The translations under genes were made by a program, and so were the position numbers. From Peptoniphilus sp. GNH (lineage in GTDB: Bacteria > Bacillota > Clostridia > Tissierellales > Peptoniphilaceae), in the NCBI GenBank assembly GCA_021307325.1, contig CP089931.1, positions 1,698,979 through 1,762,978 of the forward strand: 64,000 nt of DNA. Reading direction: 5' to 3'. Below the pieces are notes generated by a model, which saw only the letters and a list, made by a program, of their open reading frames with translations, made no database searches and was not told the origin of the DNA. Shown here in pieces: positions 30,089 to 41,861 of the stretch. How positions within the stretch are numbered: the first letter of the stretch is position 1; every line of letters starts with the position of its first letter.

Positions 30089-32485
30089 ATGTCTAATTAT
30101 AGATACATTAAATGGTTTGAAGAAATTTCTAAAAATGATGTAGGAATTGTTGGAGGCAAGGGAGCCAATCTCGGCGAACTTACAAATTTTGGTTTGCCAG
30201 TGCCACCAGGATTTTGTGTTACAGCACAAGCTTACAGAGATTTCGTAGACCATGCGCACCTACAAGAAAAAGTTAAATCCATTATGAAAGATTTAGATGT
30301 TGATGACACCAAGGCTCTCACAGAGGCTGGAGAAAAAATCAGAAGCATCTTGACAGAAGCACCAATAAAAAAAGAAATCGAAGAAGAAATAAAAAAAGCA
30401 TATAGGGAATTTCAAGAAAGACTCGGCTTAAAAAATCCAGAAGTGGCAGTCAGATCATCAGCAACAGCCGAAGATTTGCCAGACGCATCATTCGCTGGAC
30501 AACAAGACACCTACCTACATATAAGCGGAGAAGACGAACTTTTGAGCCATGCCAGATCCTGCTGGGCAAGCCTATGGACAGCAAGGGCAATATATTACAG
30601 AGAAAAGCAAAGCTATGATCATTTTGAAGTGGCCTTGTCGGTAGTAGTTCAAATGATGGTAAAAAGTGAGAAATCGGGAGTAATGTTTACGGCAAATCCA
30701 ATAACAGGCGATAAGTCGCAAATCATGATAAATGCGTCCTGGGGCTTGGGAGAAGCTGTCGTATCAGGCACAGTTACACCAGATGACTACTTGATAGACA
30801 AAAAAACGGGCAAGGTGTTAGAAAAATATATAGCAGACAAAAACAGCATGGTAGTAGACAAAACAGACGGAGTTGGCACAGAGCAAAGGCCAGTTTCAGA
30901 AGTCTTGGGTGCAGAATATGTTTCATCAGAATGTCTAAATAAAGATGAGCTTAAAAAACTAATAGAAATGGGACTTCTAGTAGAGTCCATGTATGGCAAT
31001 GTGCAAGACACAGAATGGGGCTTTGATAAAAACACCAAGAAGTTTTACTTCCTTCAATCAAGGCCTATAACCACTATAAAAGACACAAAGATAAATCCAG
31101 ATGATTACAGAAAAAAAGATAATAAGATTGCAAATGCAGAAGATAAAAAAGAAAAAATAGGTGAAGAAAAAATGCTTAAAAAATTAGTCAAGGGTCTACC
31201 AGCAGCACCCGGCCTTGGAAGGGGTAAAGTAAAAAATCTCATAGACTTAGAAGATATAGACTCCATAGAAGACGGAGATATTCTCGTAACAGTGATGACC
31301 AACCCAGCCATGGTGCCAGCCATGAGAAAGTGCGCAGCAGTTGTCACAGATGAAGGCGGCAGGACTTGCCATGCAGCCATAGTCTCAAGAGAACTCGGCA
31401 TCCCCTGCATAGTCGGAAGCAAAAATGCAACAGAAGTCTTAAAAGATGGCATGATAGTGACAGTAGATGCGACAAGAGGAGTTGTCTTTGAAGGCAGCGT
31501 GCTTGAAGAAGACAAAAAAGAAGAAAGCAACAAAGAAGTCACAAGAACTACTCAAGTAAGCTTCGCCCCAATCACAGCTACAAAAATTTACATGAACCTT
31601 GGCCAACCAGACTTGGCAGACAAATACAAAGACCTGCCCTTTGACGGCATTGGACTTATGAGAACAGAATTTATCTTCACCAACATGATAGGAGCTCATC
31701 CTCTCTATCTTTTAAAGACGGGTAGAGGAGACTTCATGGTTCAAAAACTGGCAGAAGGCATTTCTAAAGTTGCCCAAACCCTATATCCAAAACAAGTAGT
31801 TGTAAGAATGAGCGACTTTAGAACTAATGAATTTAGAGACCTTGAAGGCGGAGATGAAGTCGAGCCACATGAAGAAAACCCCATGATTGGATGGAGAGGT
31901 GTTTCAAGATATGTATCACCAGAGTATGAACAAGGCTTTAGACTGGAATGTCAAGCAATAAAAAAAGTCAGAGAAGAATACGGACTTACAAATGTTGTGG
32001 CAATGCTACCCTTCGTGAGAACTGTTGAAGAACTAAGACACGTAAAAGAAATAATGGCAGAAGAAGGACTTAGCAGAAGCAAAAACTTTAAAATTTGGAT
32101 TATGGCAGAAGTCCCGGCAGTAGTATTTAGAGCTGAAGAATTTGCCAAAGAAGTAGACGGATTTTCAATCGGCTCAAATGATCTAACTCAACTAGTAATG
32201 GGCGCAGATAGAGACAGTGAAGTTTTAAACAACATGGGATATTTTGACGAGAGAAATGAAGCTGTAAAAGAAGCAATAAAAATAATCATAAAGGCCTGCA
32301 ACAAGCAAGGCATCACCTGCTCAATATGCGGACAAGGCCCAAGCCAATATCCAGAATTTGCAGAATTTTTAGTAGAATCAGGCATCACATCCATAAGCGT
32401 AAACCCTGACACAGTAGAATACACAAGACGTCTGGTGGCATCAGTAGAACAAAAAATGATTCTAAAAAAGATAAGAAACCTATAA
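30089..32485 (+). CDS. ppsA: Phosphoenolpyruvate synthase
   Basis: 798 residues from the ATG at 30089 (AAAGGGGGAG upstream). Converts pyruvate + ATP to PEP + AMP + Pi for gluconeogenesis. N-terminal ATP-binding domain (about 15-340) with VGGKGANLGEL and VRSSATAEDLPDASFAGQQ; swivelling phosphohistidine domain with GGRTCHAAIVSREL, catalytic His at residue 428; C-terminal PEP/pyruvate barrel (about 480-798) with RTEFIF, MVRMSDFRTNE-like segment, GSNDLTQL and CGQGPSQYP, where the Cys is the catalytic acid. All catalytic residues are present. Monocistronic with own promoter and terminator; probably lets amino-acid-derived pyruvate feed sugar synthesis. Confidence 0.95.
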   Translation: MSNYRYIKWFEEISKNDVGIVGGKGANLGELTNFGLPVPPGFCVTAQAYRDFVDHAHLQEKVKSIMKDLDVDDTKALTEAGEKIRSILTEAPIKKEIEEEIKKAYREFQERLGLKNPEVAVRSSATAEDLPDASFAGQQDTYLHISGEDELLSHARSCWASLWTARAIYYREKQSYDHFEVALSVVVQMMVKSEKSGVMFTANPITGDKSQIMINASWGLGEAVVSGTVTPDDYLIDKKTGKVLEKYIADKNSMVVDKTDGVGTEQRPVSEVLGAEYVSSECLNKDELKKLIEMGLLVESMYGNVQDTEWGFDKNTKKFYFLQSRPITTIKDTKINPDDYRKKDNKIANAEDKKEKIGEEKMLKKLVKGLPAAPGLGRGKVKNLIDLEDIDSIEDGDILVTVMTNPAMVPAMRKCAAVVTDEGGRTCHAAIVSRELGIPCIVGSKNATEVLKDGMIVTVDATRGVVFEGSVLEEDKKEESNKEVTRTTQVSFAPITATKIYMNLGQPDLADKYKDLPFDGIGLMRTEFIFTNMIGAHPLYLLKTGRGDFMVQKLAEGISKVAQTLYPKQVVVRMSDFRTNEFRDLEGGDEVEPHEENPMIGWRGVSRYVSPEYEQGFRLECQAIKKVREEYGLTNVVAMLPFVRTVEELRHVKEIMAEEGLSRSKNFKIWIMAEVPAVVFRAEEFAKEVDGFSIGSNDLTQLVMGADRDSEVLNNMGYFDERNEAVKEAIKIIIKACNKQGITCSICGQGPSQYPEFAEFLVESGITSISVNPDTVEYTRRLVASVEQKMILKKIRNL

Positions 32486-32500
32486 GAACTATACACGAAA

Positions 32501-32540
32501 AAAACCCGACTTATTTAAAAGCAAATAAGTCGGGTTTTTT
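32501..32540 (+). terminator. Terminator of ppsA
   Basis: CCCGACTTATTT pairs perfectly with AAATAAGTCGGG, followed by six T. Confidence 0.93.
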
Positions 32541-32648
32541 ATTGTGAAAATATTTTACTTGATATAGAAATAGACTTATTGTTTATTATTTTCTTAACAT
32601 AAAATTTAAACTTATAAAATTATTTTGACTTAAAAAAATGGCGGAAAT

Positions 32649-32677
32649 TTGAAAAAAAACAATTATAAGTGTATGAT
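32649..32677 (+). promoter_or_regulatory. Promoter of the SLH surface protein
   Basis: TTGAAA at 32649-32654, 17-base spacer, TATGAT at 32672-32677. Start near 32684, before AGGAGG at 32711-32716 and the ATG at 32721. Confidence 0.65.
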
Positions 32678-32720
32678 AAAAGAGTAAGATATTGTACCAA
32701 AAAAACGAAGAGGAGGATTT

Positions 32721-34990
32721 ATGAAAAAAATAATGAAACGTTTTTTTGTTGCCTTATTAGCTACCATGACAGTGCTAACTTGCATGGGGGGGGTACCTAC
32801 GCTGAGGAAAATGCAGGAGGCGTAGTTAAAAGTATTTTTTCTCCAGAGAAAACTTTAGAAAGTACTACAACTATTGGTAGAGATAAGCCGACAGGAGAAG
32901 TACAAAATGTTGGAGAAATTGAAGTTGAAGTAGGACAGACTATAACAGATGAGGGTTTTATCAATAAATTTAAAACTAGTGAAGCGGTAGCTGGAGACCT
33001 TGAATATGGTACAACAACCTTTTCAACTTCTATTGTAGGCGTTGTAGTCGATGGAACATTCTATGATGTTCAAAACGATATGGATAAATTAGATAAGATG
33101 ATTGAATACGTAACTCAAGATGTTCAATCTTCAGTTACTGTAAACTACGACATCAAGAATCAAACTGGCGGACAAGCAATCAAATATTCCTTTACAGGCA
33201 AAAAATCAACGGGAGATAACTATGTCTATGTTTACTACCACTACTATGTGAATGGCAAGGCAGCTAACGGACAAGAGATTACTCGTGGAGGTTATCTCGG
33301 CTATAAGATCAAGGTAAAACCAGCTACTGGAGGTCTAATTTATGATGCCAATGGAGGCACAATCAAGGGAAAAGCAACATTCGATGATAAAGATGGTCGT
33401 GTGGCACCAGACCCTTCTGATACATCATTTATGCCAAAAGTTAAGATAGATATTATTAGTGATGAGCCGGTAAGAGATGGTTACAAGTTCGCTTTCTGGT
33501 ATGAAGAAGCACTTTACCCTGATGATAAAGAAGTCTATACAGACCAGGCCCTTGACACAGATGTATATCCAGTTCCCGATGGAAAACACTTTACCATATA
33601 TGAGATGTCACTTCCATTTAGAAAAAGTAGGACTAAGACCTTAAAGGCTGCATGGGACAAGGAATATAGCTTAAAATATGATGTGGATGGCAAAACTAGC
33701 ATCATAACTGAGGAAAAAGGATTGCTTGGTCTTAACCTTGATGATTTGTCTATAAAATCTAAAGATATTGATGTTGCAGCTGGAGTTCCAAAAAAAGGTG
33801 GAGAATTTAAGTGTTGGAGAGATGGAACTACTGATTACGCTCTAGGATCTAAAATTACACTTACAGAAAATAAGTCAGATGTTATCTTAAAAGCTATTTG
33901 GAATATTACAACAGAATATGTGGACAATAAGGGCAAGGCTATAGAAGGCCCAGTTGTCGCTGAAAAAGAAGGCGAACAAAAGACTTTTGCTGGTTATACT
34001 TTTAAAGAAAAACAAGAAACACAAAAGGGCGTCAAGTATATTTATGAAAAAAACAAGATTACAACCCAATATGTGGACGAAAATGGTAATAAAATAAAAG
34101 ACCCAGTTACAGCTGAAGAAAAGGGTTCTAAGGACGTAGACGGTTATAAATTCTTAAGAGAAGAAGCCACAGACAATGGGGTTAAGTACATTTATGAAAA
34201 AATAAAAACTCCAACTCCTCCAAATCCTCAAACACCAGGACAAGCAAGTTTTGGATATGATTCAAGTCGCTTATTTTTTGGAATAGTAGAAAAGAAGGCG
34301 GATGAAAAGAGGATAGCAGAAAAGAAAGACGACAGGCAAAGAGTGGAATGCGATGCTTATATCTTTGGATATACAGACAACACAGTTCGTCCAAATGAAA
34401 CTTTGACCAGGGCAGAAGCAGCCGCCATGGTAACTCGTCTTGCTAAATTGAATCTCTCTGACAAATCAAGGGCAGATTATCCAGACTTAAAAGAAAAAGC
34501 TTGGTATTTAGCTAATATCAATGCAGCTTTAAAAGCTGGTATGCTAGATACTGACAAGGATGGAAATTTAAGACCAGATGCTCCAGTAACAAGAGGAGAA
34601 TTCATAAAGATGATTGCAGCCGTAGACAAGGGTGGACAAGGCAAGGCACCTTTTAATGATATAGCTGGTCATAAGTATGAAAAAGAAATTAATAAGGTTT
34701 ATAGTAGCGGTCGTATTACAGGTTATGAAGATGGAAGCTTTAAACCAGATGCCTTTTTAACAAGAGCAGAAGCGGCAACTCTACTAAATAGAGTATTTGA
34801 CCGTTCGGCAGATGCCAAAACTATTGAAGGTTTTGAAGATAAGATTTATAAATTCAAAGACTTGGATAAGAATGCTTGGTACTACTATGAATTAGTAGAA
34901 GCAACTAATAGCCATGAGTCCGTTAAAAGAGATGTAAAAGATTCAATGGGTCGTACACTTGAAAAATGGACTAAACTTTTGAATAAATAA
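32721..34990 (+). CDS. SLH-domain surface protein, out of frame at a G8 tract (probable phase-variable OFF state)
   Basis: The ATG at 32721 with AGGAGG starts a clear signal peptide (MKKIMKRFFVALLATMTVLT) but runs into a tract of eight G at 32786-32793 and stops at 32823. With nine (or six) G the frame joins the long ORF, giving MGGGTYA-EEN with a normal signal-peptidase site and a protein of about 756 residues. The only ATG in the long frame (32669) has no ribosome site and gives no signal peptide. Mature part: unique region, InlB-like repeat segment with YDANGGTI, two MucBP-like repeats (TTEYVDNKGK, TTQYVDENGN), a Pro-rich hinge, and three SLH domains (about 565-735) binding wall polymer. 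Own promoter and terminator. Probable adhesin or S-layer-linked protein. Confidence 0.85.
32786..32793 (+). repeat. Poly-G tract (8 G) in the signal-peptide region
   Basis: Eight consecutive G in strongly AT-rich DNA, at codons 22-25 of the gene. Slipped-strand changes of one base would switch the reading frame. Confidence 0.9.
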
Positions 34991-34999
34991 AAATTTTAA

Positions 35000-35037
35000 A
35001 AATCCATCGGGGAAAATAATCCCTGATGGATTTTTTT
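35000..35037 (+). terminator. Terminator of the SLH protein gene
   Basis: AATCCATCGGGG and CCCTGATGGATT form a long stem around AAAATAAT, followed by seven T. Confidence 0.9.
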
Positions 35038-35136
35038 ATTTTAAAGCAAAAAAATACATTTTTTTTAGATAATGTGTAATAAATTTCTTGATATTATTAA
35101 ATTATTGGTCTAATATTTGAAATATATGCGAAAAGA

Positions 35137-35165
35137 TTGATTTTATCACATCTGAATGATAAAAT
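35137..35165 (+). promoter_or_regulatory. Promoter of secA
   Basis: TTGATT at 35137-35142, 17-base spacer, TAAAAT at 35160-35165 with TG at 35157-35158 (extended -10). Confidence 0.75.
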
Positions 35166-35200
35166 TACACGAGTGAAAAGAAATAGAAAGGATGAGGAGT

Positions 35201-37936
35201 ATGTCACTATTAAATAAGATTTTCGGATCTTATAGCGATAGAGAAATTAAAAAAATTCGCCCCATAGTGGACAAGGTTCTAGCTTTTGATGATGAGATTA
35301 AAAAGCTCTCAGATGCTGACTTGAAGAATAAAACTCTTGAATTTAAAGATAGATATGCTAAAGGCGAAAGTCTTGATGACTTACTGCCTGAAGCTTTTGC
35401 AGTTGTGAGGGAAGCAGCTTATAGGGTGCTTGGGATGAAGCATTTCCCAGTGCAAGTTATAGGTGGTATCATACTTCACCAAGGCAGAATCGCAGAGATG
35501 AAGACTGGAGAAGGTAAAACACTTGTTGCAACTTTGCCGGCTTACTTAAATGCCATATCTGGTGAAGGTGTCCACATTGTAACTGTAAATGATTACTTGG
35601 CTAGCCGTGATAGAGATTGGATGGGCAAGGTGCATGAATTTTTGGGTCTTAGTGTTGGATGTATAATCCACGATATGGACAATGAAGATAGGAAGAAGGC
35701 CTATAACGCTGATATAACTTATGGAACTAATAATGAGTTCGGCTTTGACTATCTAAGGGATAACATGGTCATCTACAAGGAGAATATGGTTCAAAGACCT
35801 CTTAATTTCTGTATAGTCGACGAAGTCGATTCTATACTTATAGATGAGGCTAGGACACCGCTTATTATTTCTGGTGTTGGCGATGAGTCTACAGACCTTT
35901 ATAAGCAAGCGAGAGATTTTGTAAATACTCTTTCTTTTAGGGTAAAGACTGAAGAGGAACAAGGCCTTGAAAGATTCAATAGAACTTTTGAAGAAGAAAG
36001 CGTAGATTTTGTAATAAATGAAAAAGACAAGACTTCTACTTTGACCGACAAGGGTATTGAAAAGGCTGAGAGATATTTTGGTCTGGACAATTTGGCAGAT
36101 GCTGAAAACATGGAGATTTCCCATCATATTAACCAAGCTCTAAAGGCCAAGGGAAATATGAAAAGAGACATAGATTATGTTGTTGAAGATGGAGAGGTAA
36201 TAATCGTAGACGAATTTACTGGACGTCTTATGTATGGTAGAAGATATTCAGAAGGTCTACACCAAGCGATAGAAGCTAAGGAAGGTTTGGAAGTGCAATC
36301 TGAATCTAAAACTCTTGCGACTATCACCTTCCAAAATTATTTTAGAATGTATAAAAAACTCTCTGGTATGACTGGTACTGCCATGACAGAAGACCAAGAA
36401 TTTAGGGACATATACAATATAGACGTTGTGGAAATTCCAACTAATAAGCCAATCCAAAGAGTCGACAACAACGATTTGATCTATAAAAATGAAGCTGCCA
36501 AATTTAGGGCAGTAACAGAAGAAATCAAACAATGCCACGAAAAGGGTCAACCAGTTTTGGTCGGCACCGTTTCTGTGGAAAAGTCAGAGCAATTGTCAAA
36601 TTACTTGAAAAAAGCTGGTATCAAGCATCAAGTGCTAAATGCTAAAAGACACAAGCAAGAATCTGAAATAGTTGCTCAAGCTGGTAGATTTGGAGCTGTA
36701 ACCATAGCAACCAATATGGCTGGTCGTGGTACGGATATTGTCTTGGGTGGCAATCCAGAATTCATGGCAAAGCAAGATATGCAAAAGAAGGGTTATGCAG
36801 ATGAGGTTCTAGAACAAGTTGATTCCTTCAATAAAACTGATGACCAAGAGATAATTGATGCTAGAAAGACTTATCAAGCTCTAGTAGAAAAGTATAAAGA
36901 AGAAACTGACAAGGAAGCTGAAGAAGTAATAAAGGCTGGCGGTCTTCACATAATAGGCACTGAACGCCATGAGTCCAGACGTATCGACAACCAATTGAGA
37001 GGTCGTTCAGGTCGTCAAGGAGACAAGGGTTCAACTAGATTTTATATTTCAGCTGATGACGATTTGATAAGGCTCTTTGCAGGAGACAGATTTAAAACTG
37101 TTATGGAAAAGGCCAACCAACCAGAAGATGAACCTCTTGATAATGGTATTTTGACAAGGCTAATAGAGTCTGCACAAAGAAAGGTCGAAGGCAACAACTT
37201 CTCAATCAGAAAGTCTGTTTTGCAATATGATGATGTCATGAACAAGCAAAGAGAGGTCATATACTCGGAACGTAAAAAGGTGCTAGAAGGCGAAGACTTG
37301 AGTGGAGATATCAAGAATATGATTGAAGATATAATAAGTCACAATCTTGATTTTTACGAAAAGATTGATGCCAACCACCAAAAATATTTGGATTATGAAG
37401 GCATGAGGGCCTTTGGTATAGACTTTTTCGGGTTTGAACTCAAGTTCATGGATGATTTAAAAGAAGCCTCTCTTGATAAAATAAAAGACAGGTTTAGGAC
37501 TTTGGCAGCTGAAAAATACAAGGACAAGGAAAACGAGTTTGGAGCCGACCAATTCAGAGAAGTTGAAAGGGTAGTCCTACTTAGAAATGTAGATCAAAAG
37601 TGGATGGATCACATCGATGCCATGGATCAACTCAGAAAGGGAATAGGCCTTAGAGCTGTCGGACAAACAGACCCAGTAAGGGCATATGCAGAAGAGGGAT
37701 TTGATATGTTTGAAGAAATGAATCAATCCATCAAGGAAGGCACAGTCAAGATGCTTTTCCATGTATATAATGCCGAAAAGATTGAAAGACAAAAAGTGGC
37801 AAAGGAAGTCGAAACTGTAAATCCCGACACTGGAAAAAAGATGCCTTTTATAAGAAAGCATGAAAAAGTCGGCAGAAACGACCCATGTCCATGTGGAAGT
37901 GGCAAAAAATATAAAAACTGCTGTGGCAGAAACTAA
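35201..37936 (+). CDS. secA: Preprotein translocase ATPase SecA
   Basis: 911 residues from ATG 35201; the family N-terminus ([19 protein letters not shown]) begins here, and AAAGGA lies 8 bases upstream; ATG 35192 is the alternative. Motor of Sec export. NBD1 with Walker A MKTGEGKT, Walker [17 protein letters not shown], the preprotein cross-linking domain, NBD2 with [13 protein letters not shown] and [12 protein letters not shown], helical scaffold, and the C-terminal zinc motif [13 protein letters not shown] that binds SecB/ribosome. All parts present and of normal length. Only one secA is seen in this window. The export machine is relevant for the SLH protein and lipoproteins nearby. Confidence 0.97.
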   Translation: MSLLNKIFGSYSDREIKKIRPIVDKVLAFDDEIKKLSDADLKNKTLEFKDRYAKGESLDDLLPEAFAVVREAAYRVLGMKHFPVQVIGGIILHQGRIAEMKTGEGKTLVATLPAYLNAISGEGVHIVTVNDYLASRDRDWMGKVHEFLGLSVGCIIHDMDNEDRKKAYNADITYGTNNEFGFDYLRDNMVIYKENMVQRPLNFCIVDEVDSILIDEARTPLIISGVGDESTDLYKQARDFVNTLSFRVKTEEEQGLERFNRTFEEESVDFVINEKDKTSTLTDKGIEKAERYFGLDNLADAENMEISHHINQALKAKGNMKRDIDYVVEDGEVIIVDEFTGRLMYGRRYSEGLHQAIEAKEGLEVQSESKTLATITFQNYFRMYKKLSGMTGTAMTEDQEFRDIYNIDVVEIPTNKPIQRVDNNDLIYKNEAAKFRAVTEEIKQCHEKGQPVLVGTVSVEKSEQLSNYLKKAGIKHQVLNAKRHKQESEIVAQAGRFGAVTIATNMAGRGTDIVLGGNPEFMAKQDMQKKGYADEVLEQVDSFNKTDDQEIIDARKTYQALVEKYKEETDKEAEEVIKAGGLHIIGTERHESRRIDNQLRGRSGRQGDKGSTRFYISADDDLIRLFAGDRFKTVMEKANQPEDEPLDNGILTRLIESAQRKVEGNNFSIRKSVLQYDDVMNKQREVIYSERKKVLEGEDLSGDIKNMIEDIISHNLDFYEKIDANHQKYLDYEGMRAFGIDFFGFELKFMDDLKEASLDKIKDRFRTLAAEKYKDKENEFGADQFREVERVVLLRNVDQKWMDHIDAMDQLRKGIGLRAVGQTDPVRAYAEEGFDMFEEMNQSIKEGTVKMLFHVYNAEKIERQKVAKEVETVNPDTGKKMPFIRKHEKVGRNDPCPCGSGKKYKNCCGRN

Positions 37937-37950
37937 TCTATAAGAAGAGT

Positions 37951-37975
37951 AAGGGGCAGGTATCTGCTCCTTTTA
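37951..37975 (+). terminator. Terminator of secA
   Basis: AGGGGCAG pairs with CTGCTCCT around GTAT, followed by TTT. Confidence 0.65.
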
Positions 37976-38172
37976 CATATTGAATCTGTGAAAGCTTTAA
38001 TAATTAAATCATATGGGATATAATTATATGTAACAGAAATCAAAGTCCATTTAGAAGTCTAAAAGCTGTTGTCATATGCTAAACTGGGGGGACTCATTTT
38101 TAAGAGACTTGGCAATGGAAGGATTTTAATATGGGGCTTGGCTCTATTAAGCAAAAATTAGGGGGGAATAAA

Positions 38173-38976
38173 ATGGTAATGACAAATTTTTTGCAACAAA
38201 GAAGATCATGCAGAGATTTTCAAAGAAGAATACTCGGCAGGGACAAGATAGAGTTTGCAAAAAAAACAATTGAAGAAATCTCAAATAGTGAAGAAGGCAA
38301 GGGACTTTTTTTCAAACTTTTTGAAAATGGTAAGGTAATCTATGAAGCTTTACAAGGCAAGGCTGGCTATGCAGGTGTAATGATAAATGCACCCCACTAC
38401 ATCGCTATGGGACTAGAAAATGATGAAGCAATCACCAAATTAAGAGCAGGTTATAGTCTTGAAAAGCTAAATTCTAAAATCACAAGCCATGAAGTGAAAA
38501 CTTGCTGGGTTACTGTAACTCAAGTTGCGCCTGAAATTAAAAAAGCAATATTCGGAGAAGGCGGCGAAAAAGTTGCCTATGTAATAGCTATGGGTCTTCC
38601 TATGGCACAAGAGATCTTTAGTCCCGAGGCTGTATCTTCGAGAAAGCCTTTGAATGAATATGTATTTAGCGAAAAGCTTGGTCAAAAATCAGATGTTCAA
38701 GAACTTGAAAACTTAGGACTTTTGAATATTTTGTCATCTGTGAGATTTGCTCCTTCTCATAGAAATTCTCAACCCTGGATTTTCTTGGTAAATAGTCCCA
38801 AGGTTGAAATTTATACTTTTAATAATAGAGAAGTAAAGAGAAACTTGGTAGATTTGGGAGTAGTGATGTATTACTTCGAAGCCATGGCAAAGGAACTCGG
38901 AGTTCCAAACAAGTGGAAGGTTGTAGATTTTGAAGAAGTCGGCGATTATTTAAAAGTTGCTGAGATAACTATGTAA
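38173..38976 (+). CDS. Nitroreductase-family protein (TM1586-like)
   Basis: 267 residues from the ATG at 38173, chosen for AGGGGGG seven bases upstream; an ATG at 38131 lacks a ribosome site. N-terminal FLQQRRSCRDFQRR resembles the FMN-phosphate-binding start of nitroreductases, then two repeated half-domains: residues 1-110 with NAPHYIAMGLEND, and from about 175 a second SSVRFAPSHRNSQPWIFLV block, the classical S-x-R-xx-PS-x-x-x-QPW flavin motif. This split layout is that of the putative nitroreductase TM1586 family found in anaerobes. Probably an FMN-dependent NAD(P)H reductase; substrate unknown. Stands alone. Confidence 0.78.
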   Translation: MVMTNFLQQRRSCRDFQRRILGRDKIEFAKKTIEEISNSEEGKGLFFKLFENGKVIYEALQGKAGYAGVMINAPHYIAMGLENDEAITKLRAGYSLEKLNSKITSHEVKTCWVTVTQVAPEIKKAIFGEGGEKVAYVIAMGLPMAQEIFSPEAVSSRKPLNEYVFSEKLGQKSDVQELENLGLLNILSSVRFAPSHRNSQPWIFLVNSPKVEIYTFNNREVKRNLVDLGVVMYYFEAMAKELGVPNKWKVVDFEEVGDYLKVAEITM

Positions 38977-39021
38977 GAGAAGTAAAATTTCGAGAGTAAA
39001 ATTCTAAATAGACCTAAAAGG

Positions 39022-39046
39022 GACTCGTCAGGGACGGGTCTTTTTT
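39022..39046 (+). terminator. Terminator after the nitroreductase gene
   Basis: GACTCGTC pairs with GACGGGTC (one GU), 3-base loop, six T. Confidence 0.78.
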
Positions 39047-39184
39047 ACTGAAATCGGCTAAAAAATGTAAATAATTATACTGGCACAACCCAGAAAACAA
39101 TTTAAATGTTAAATATGAAAACAATTTCATGCGAAAAATTTCAAAATGTATTATAATTTAAGTATAGTATGAAAAGGAGGAGAA

Positions 39185-40357
39185 ATGAGAGATTTTACTT
39201 TCCACGTGGACACTAGAATAATTTTTGGAAAAGAGAGCGTTGAGAAGCTTTCCAAGGAACTCTCCAACTTAAATATAAAGAGCATCTTGCTCTGCTATGG
39301 TGGAGGAAGCATAAAAAGAAATGGCCTTTATGAAAGAGTCGTTTCAGAAATAGAAAAATCGGGCGCCACTTTTACAGAATTATCTGGAATAGATCCCAAC
39401 CCTCGGCTTGAAAGTGTAAAAGAGGGAATCAGCTTGGCAAGGGAAAATAAGTGTGATTTCATTTTGGCGGTTGGAGGTGGCTCTACCATAGATTGTGCCA
39501 AGGCAATTGCTGCGGGCTTCTTTTATGAGGCAGATCCTTGGGATTTGGTTTCGGGAAAAACTAGAGTTAAAAAGGCTTTGGGCTTGGGCGTAGTATTGAC
39601 CCTTGCTGCAACTGGAAGTGAGATGGACACATCAGCTGTTATAAGCAATTTACAAACTAAGGAAAAAAGAGGATTTGCATCCAGACATTTGCTCCCCTTA
39701 TTTGCTATTATGGATCCACAAGTGACTTATAGCTTGCCAGCCAAACAGACTTTTGCGGGAATTGCAGATATAATGAGTCACACCATGGAAAATTATTTTA
39801 CAAGAGATGAGGACACTTATATGCAGGATAGGATGGCGGAAGTCATTTTAAAAACTTGCATAAAGTATGCTAAAGTTTTAAAAGAGGATCCTAAAAATTA
39901 TGAGGCAAGAGCCAATATCATGTGGGCATCTTCTTGGGCTATAAATGGATTTTTGGATGTGGGCAAGCAGACATCTTGGACTGTGCATCCGATAGAGCAT
40001 GAGCTTTCTGCCCACTATGACATAACACATGGGATAGGTCTTGCTATCATGACTCCTTCCTATCTCAAATATATTTTAAGTCCAAAAACTGCATCTAAGT
40101 TGCAAGATTTTGCTGTCAATGTCTTTTCTGTTAAAAAGACAGAAAATCCCATGGCTGATGCCAAGAAGGGGATTGAACTTTTAGAAAATTTCTTTAATGA
40201 AGTTGGTATCCCAACAAGGCTATCACAAATAGGCATTGGAGATGAACTTTTTGAAGAGATGGCAGAGCATGTATTGAAGGTTTCAAAGATAGGTGAGTCT
40301 TCATATGTAAAACTAAACAAAGAAGATGTAGTTAAGATATACAGGTTGGCTTTATGA
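39185..40357 (+). CDS. Iron-containing alcohol dehydrogenase (butanol dehydrogenase/YqhD-like)
   Basis: 390 residues, family III alcohol dehydrogenase. NAD(P)-binding part with [11 protein letters not shown] and [13 protein letters not shown]; the metal site is formed by an Asp/His group: [15 protein letters not shown] and [21 protein letters not shown] (H-x3-H plus a later H). These enzymes reduce C4 or other aldehydes with NAD(P)H; YqhD-type scavenges toxic aldehydes. AAGGAGGAG precedes the ATG and TATAAT lies at 39152-39157. The stop overlaps the glycerol kinase start by ATGA, so this enzyme and the kinase are made together. Confidence 0.92.
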   Translation: MRDFTFHVDTRIIFGKESVEKLSKELSNLNIKSILLCYGGGSIKRNGLYERVVSEIEKSGATFTELSGIDPNPRLESVKEGISLARENKCDFILAVGGGSTIDCAKAIAAGFFYEADPWDLVSGKTRVKKALGLGVVLTLAATGSEMDTSAVISNLQTKEKRGFASRHLLPLFAIMDPQVTYSLPAKQTFAGIADIMSHTMENYFTRDEDTYMQDRMAEVILKTCIKYAKVLKEDPKNYEARANIMWASSWAINGFLDVGKQTSWTVHPIEHELSAHYDITHGIGLAIMTPSYLKYILSPKTASKLQDFAVNVFSVKKTENPMADAKKGIELLENFFNEVGIPTRLSQIGIGDELFEEMAEHVLKVSKIGESSYVKLNKEDVVKIYRLAL

Positions 40358-41841
40358 AAAAATATATAATGGCAATAGATTCTGGGACGACTAGTAACCG
40401 CTGCATAATATTCGATGAAAAAGCAAGGCCTATAAGTGTGGCACAAAAAGAGTTCTCCCAATATTTTCCAAAACCGGGCTGGGTGGAGCAATCTCCAACA
40501 GAGATTTGGTCAACTCAGATTGGAGTATGTGTCGAAGCTATAAATAAGGTGGGCATAGATCCAAGTGAGATTGCAGGTATCGGAATAACTAATCAGCGAG
40601 AAACGACCATAGTATGGGATAAAAATACTGGAGAGCCCGTCTATAATGCCATAGTTTGGCAATGCAGAAGGACTGCTCAGATATGCGATAAGCTAAAGAG
40701 CGATGGCTATGAGGATGTTATAAGAGAAAAGACGGGGCTTGTGGTTGATGCGTATTTTTCTGCTACTAAACTCAAGTGGATTTTGGACAATGTTGATGGA
40801 GCAAGAGAAAGGGCTAGGAAGGGAGAACTTTTATTTGGTACGGTGGATAGCTATCTGGTGTGGAAACTCACAGGAGGCAGGGTCCATGTAACGGATGTGT
40901 CAAATGCTTCTAGGACGATGATGTTTAATATTGAAGACTTAAATTGGGATAAGGACATCTTAGAGCTTTTGGATATACCAGAAGAGATGTTGCCTAGGGT
41001 GGGAAGTTCATCTGAAATTTACGGATACAGTCTTTCGGGATTTTTTGGAGAAGAAATTCCTATAGCAGGCATAGGGGGAGACCAACAATGTGCTCTTTTT
41101 GGTCAAGTTTGCACAGAAAGGGGCATGGCAAAAAACACCTATGGAACAGGGGCCTTTGTCCTTGTGAACACTGGTGAAAAAATAGTTAGAAGCAAGAATG
41201 GTCTTGTATCTACGATAGCTTGGAAAATAAAAGATAAGGTCACTTATGCTCTAGAGGGGTCGATTTTTGTTGCGGGTTCTGCCATATCCTGGTTAAAGGA
41301 TGGGCTTAGACTCATTGATGAATCTGATGATTCAGAATACATGGCAAGAAAGGTAAACTCGACAGATGATGTTTTTGTCGTCCCAGCTTTTACGGGCTTG
41401 GGAGCGCCATATTGGGACCCTTATGCCAGGGGCCTTATAATAGGGCTTACCAGGGGAACTAGCAAGTATCACATAGTAAGGGCGACTTTAGAATCAATAG
41501 CCTTTTTGTCAAATGATGTTTTAAGAGCTATGGAAGAGGATATGGATGATAAGATAAAGCTCTTAAAGGTTGATGGAGGTGCGTCTAAAAATGACTTCTT
41601 GATGCAGTTTCAATCCAATATAACTGGGATAGCTGTAAGAAGGCCTAGAGTTTTGGAAACGACAGCTATGGGGGCTGCTTTTTTGGCAGGTCTTTCGACT
41701 GGTTTTTGGAAGGATGAGAATCATATAAGAAGTCTAAAAGAGGATGATGAAATTTTCACTCCATCTTGTGGAGATTATGAACATTTAATAAGTAGATGGA
41801 AAAAAGCGGTTGAAGCGTCAAAATGTTGGGCTGAAGCGTGA
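40354..41841 (+). CDS. glpK: Glycerol kinase
   Basis: 495 residues, FGGY kinase family. N-terminal ATP/phosphate loop [14 protein letters not shown], the GlpK signature [12 protein letters not shown], substrate loop [24 protein letters not shown] (abbreviated), hinge [12 protein letters not shown] and C-terminal [27 protein letters not shown]. Phosphorylates glycerol to glycerol-3-phosphate for lipid synthesis or catabolism. No glpF or glpD lies next to it; instead an alcohol dehydrogenase is translationally coupled in front and an Lrp-type regulator follows. Confidence 0.95.
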   Translation: MKKYIMAIDSGTTSNRCIIFDEKARPISVAQKEFSQYFPKPGWVEQSPTEIWSTQIGVCVEAINKVGIDPSEIAGIGITNQRETTIVWDKNTGEPVYNAIVWQCRRTAQICDKLKSDGYEDVIREKTGLVVDAYFSATKLKWILDNVDGARERARKGELLFGTVDSYLVWKLTGGRVHVTDVSNASRTMMFNIEDLNWDKDILELLDIPEEMLPRVGSSSEIYGYSLSGFFGEEIPIAGIGGDQQCALFGQVCTERGMAKNTYGTGAFVLVNTGEKIVRSKNGLVSTIAWKIKDKVTYALEGSIFVAGSAISWLKDGLRLIDESDDSEYMARKVNSTDDVFVVPAFTGLGAPYWDPYARGLIIGLTRGTSKYHIVRATLESIAFLSNDVLRAMEEDMDDKIKLLKVDGGASKNDFLMQFQSNITGIAVRRPRVLETTAMGAAFLAGLSTGFWKDENHIRSLKEDDEIFTPSCGDYEHLISRWKKAVEASKCWAEA

Positions 41842-41861
41842 GATTTTACTAAGGAGTAATT

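Noticed and set aside
32669-32720. ATG at 32669 as start of the SLH protein
   Set aside because: No ribosome site, lies before the predicted promoter -10 (32672), and yields a charged N-terminus without signal peptide.
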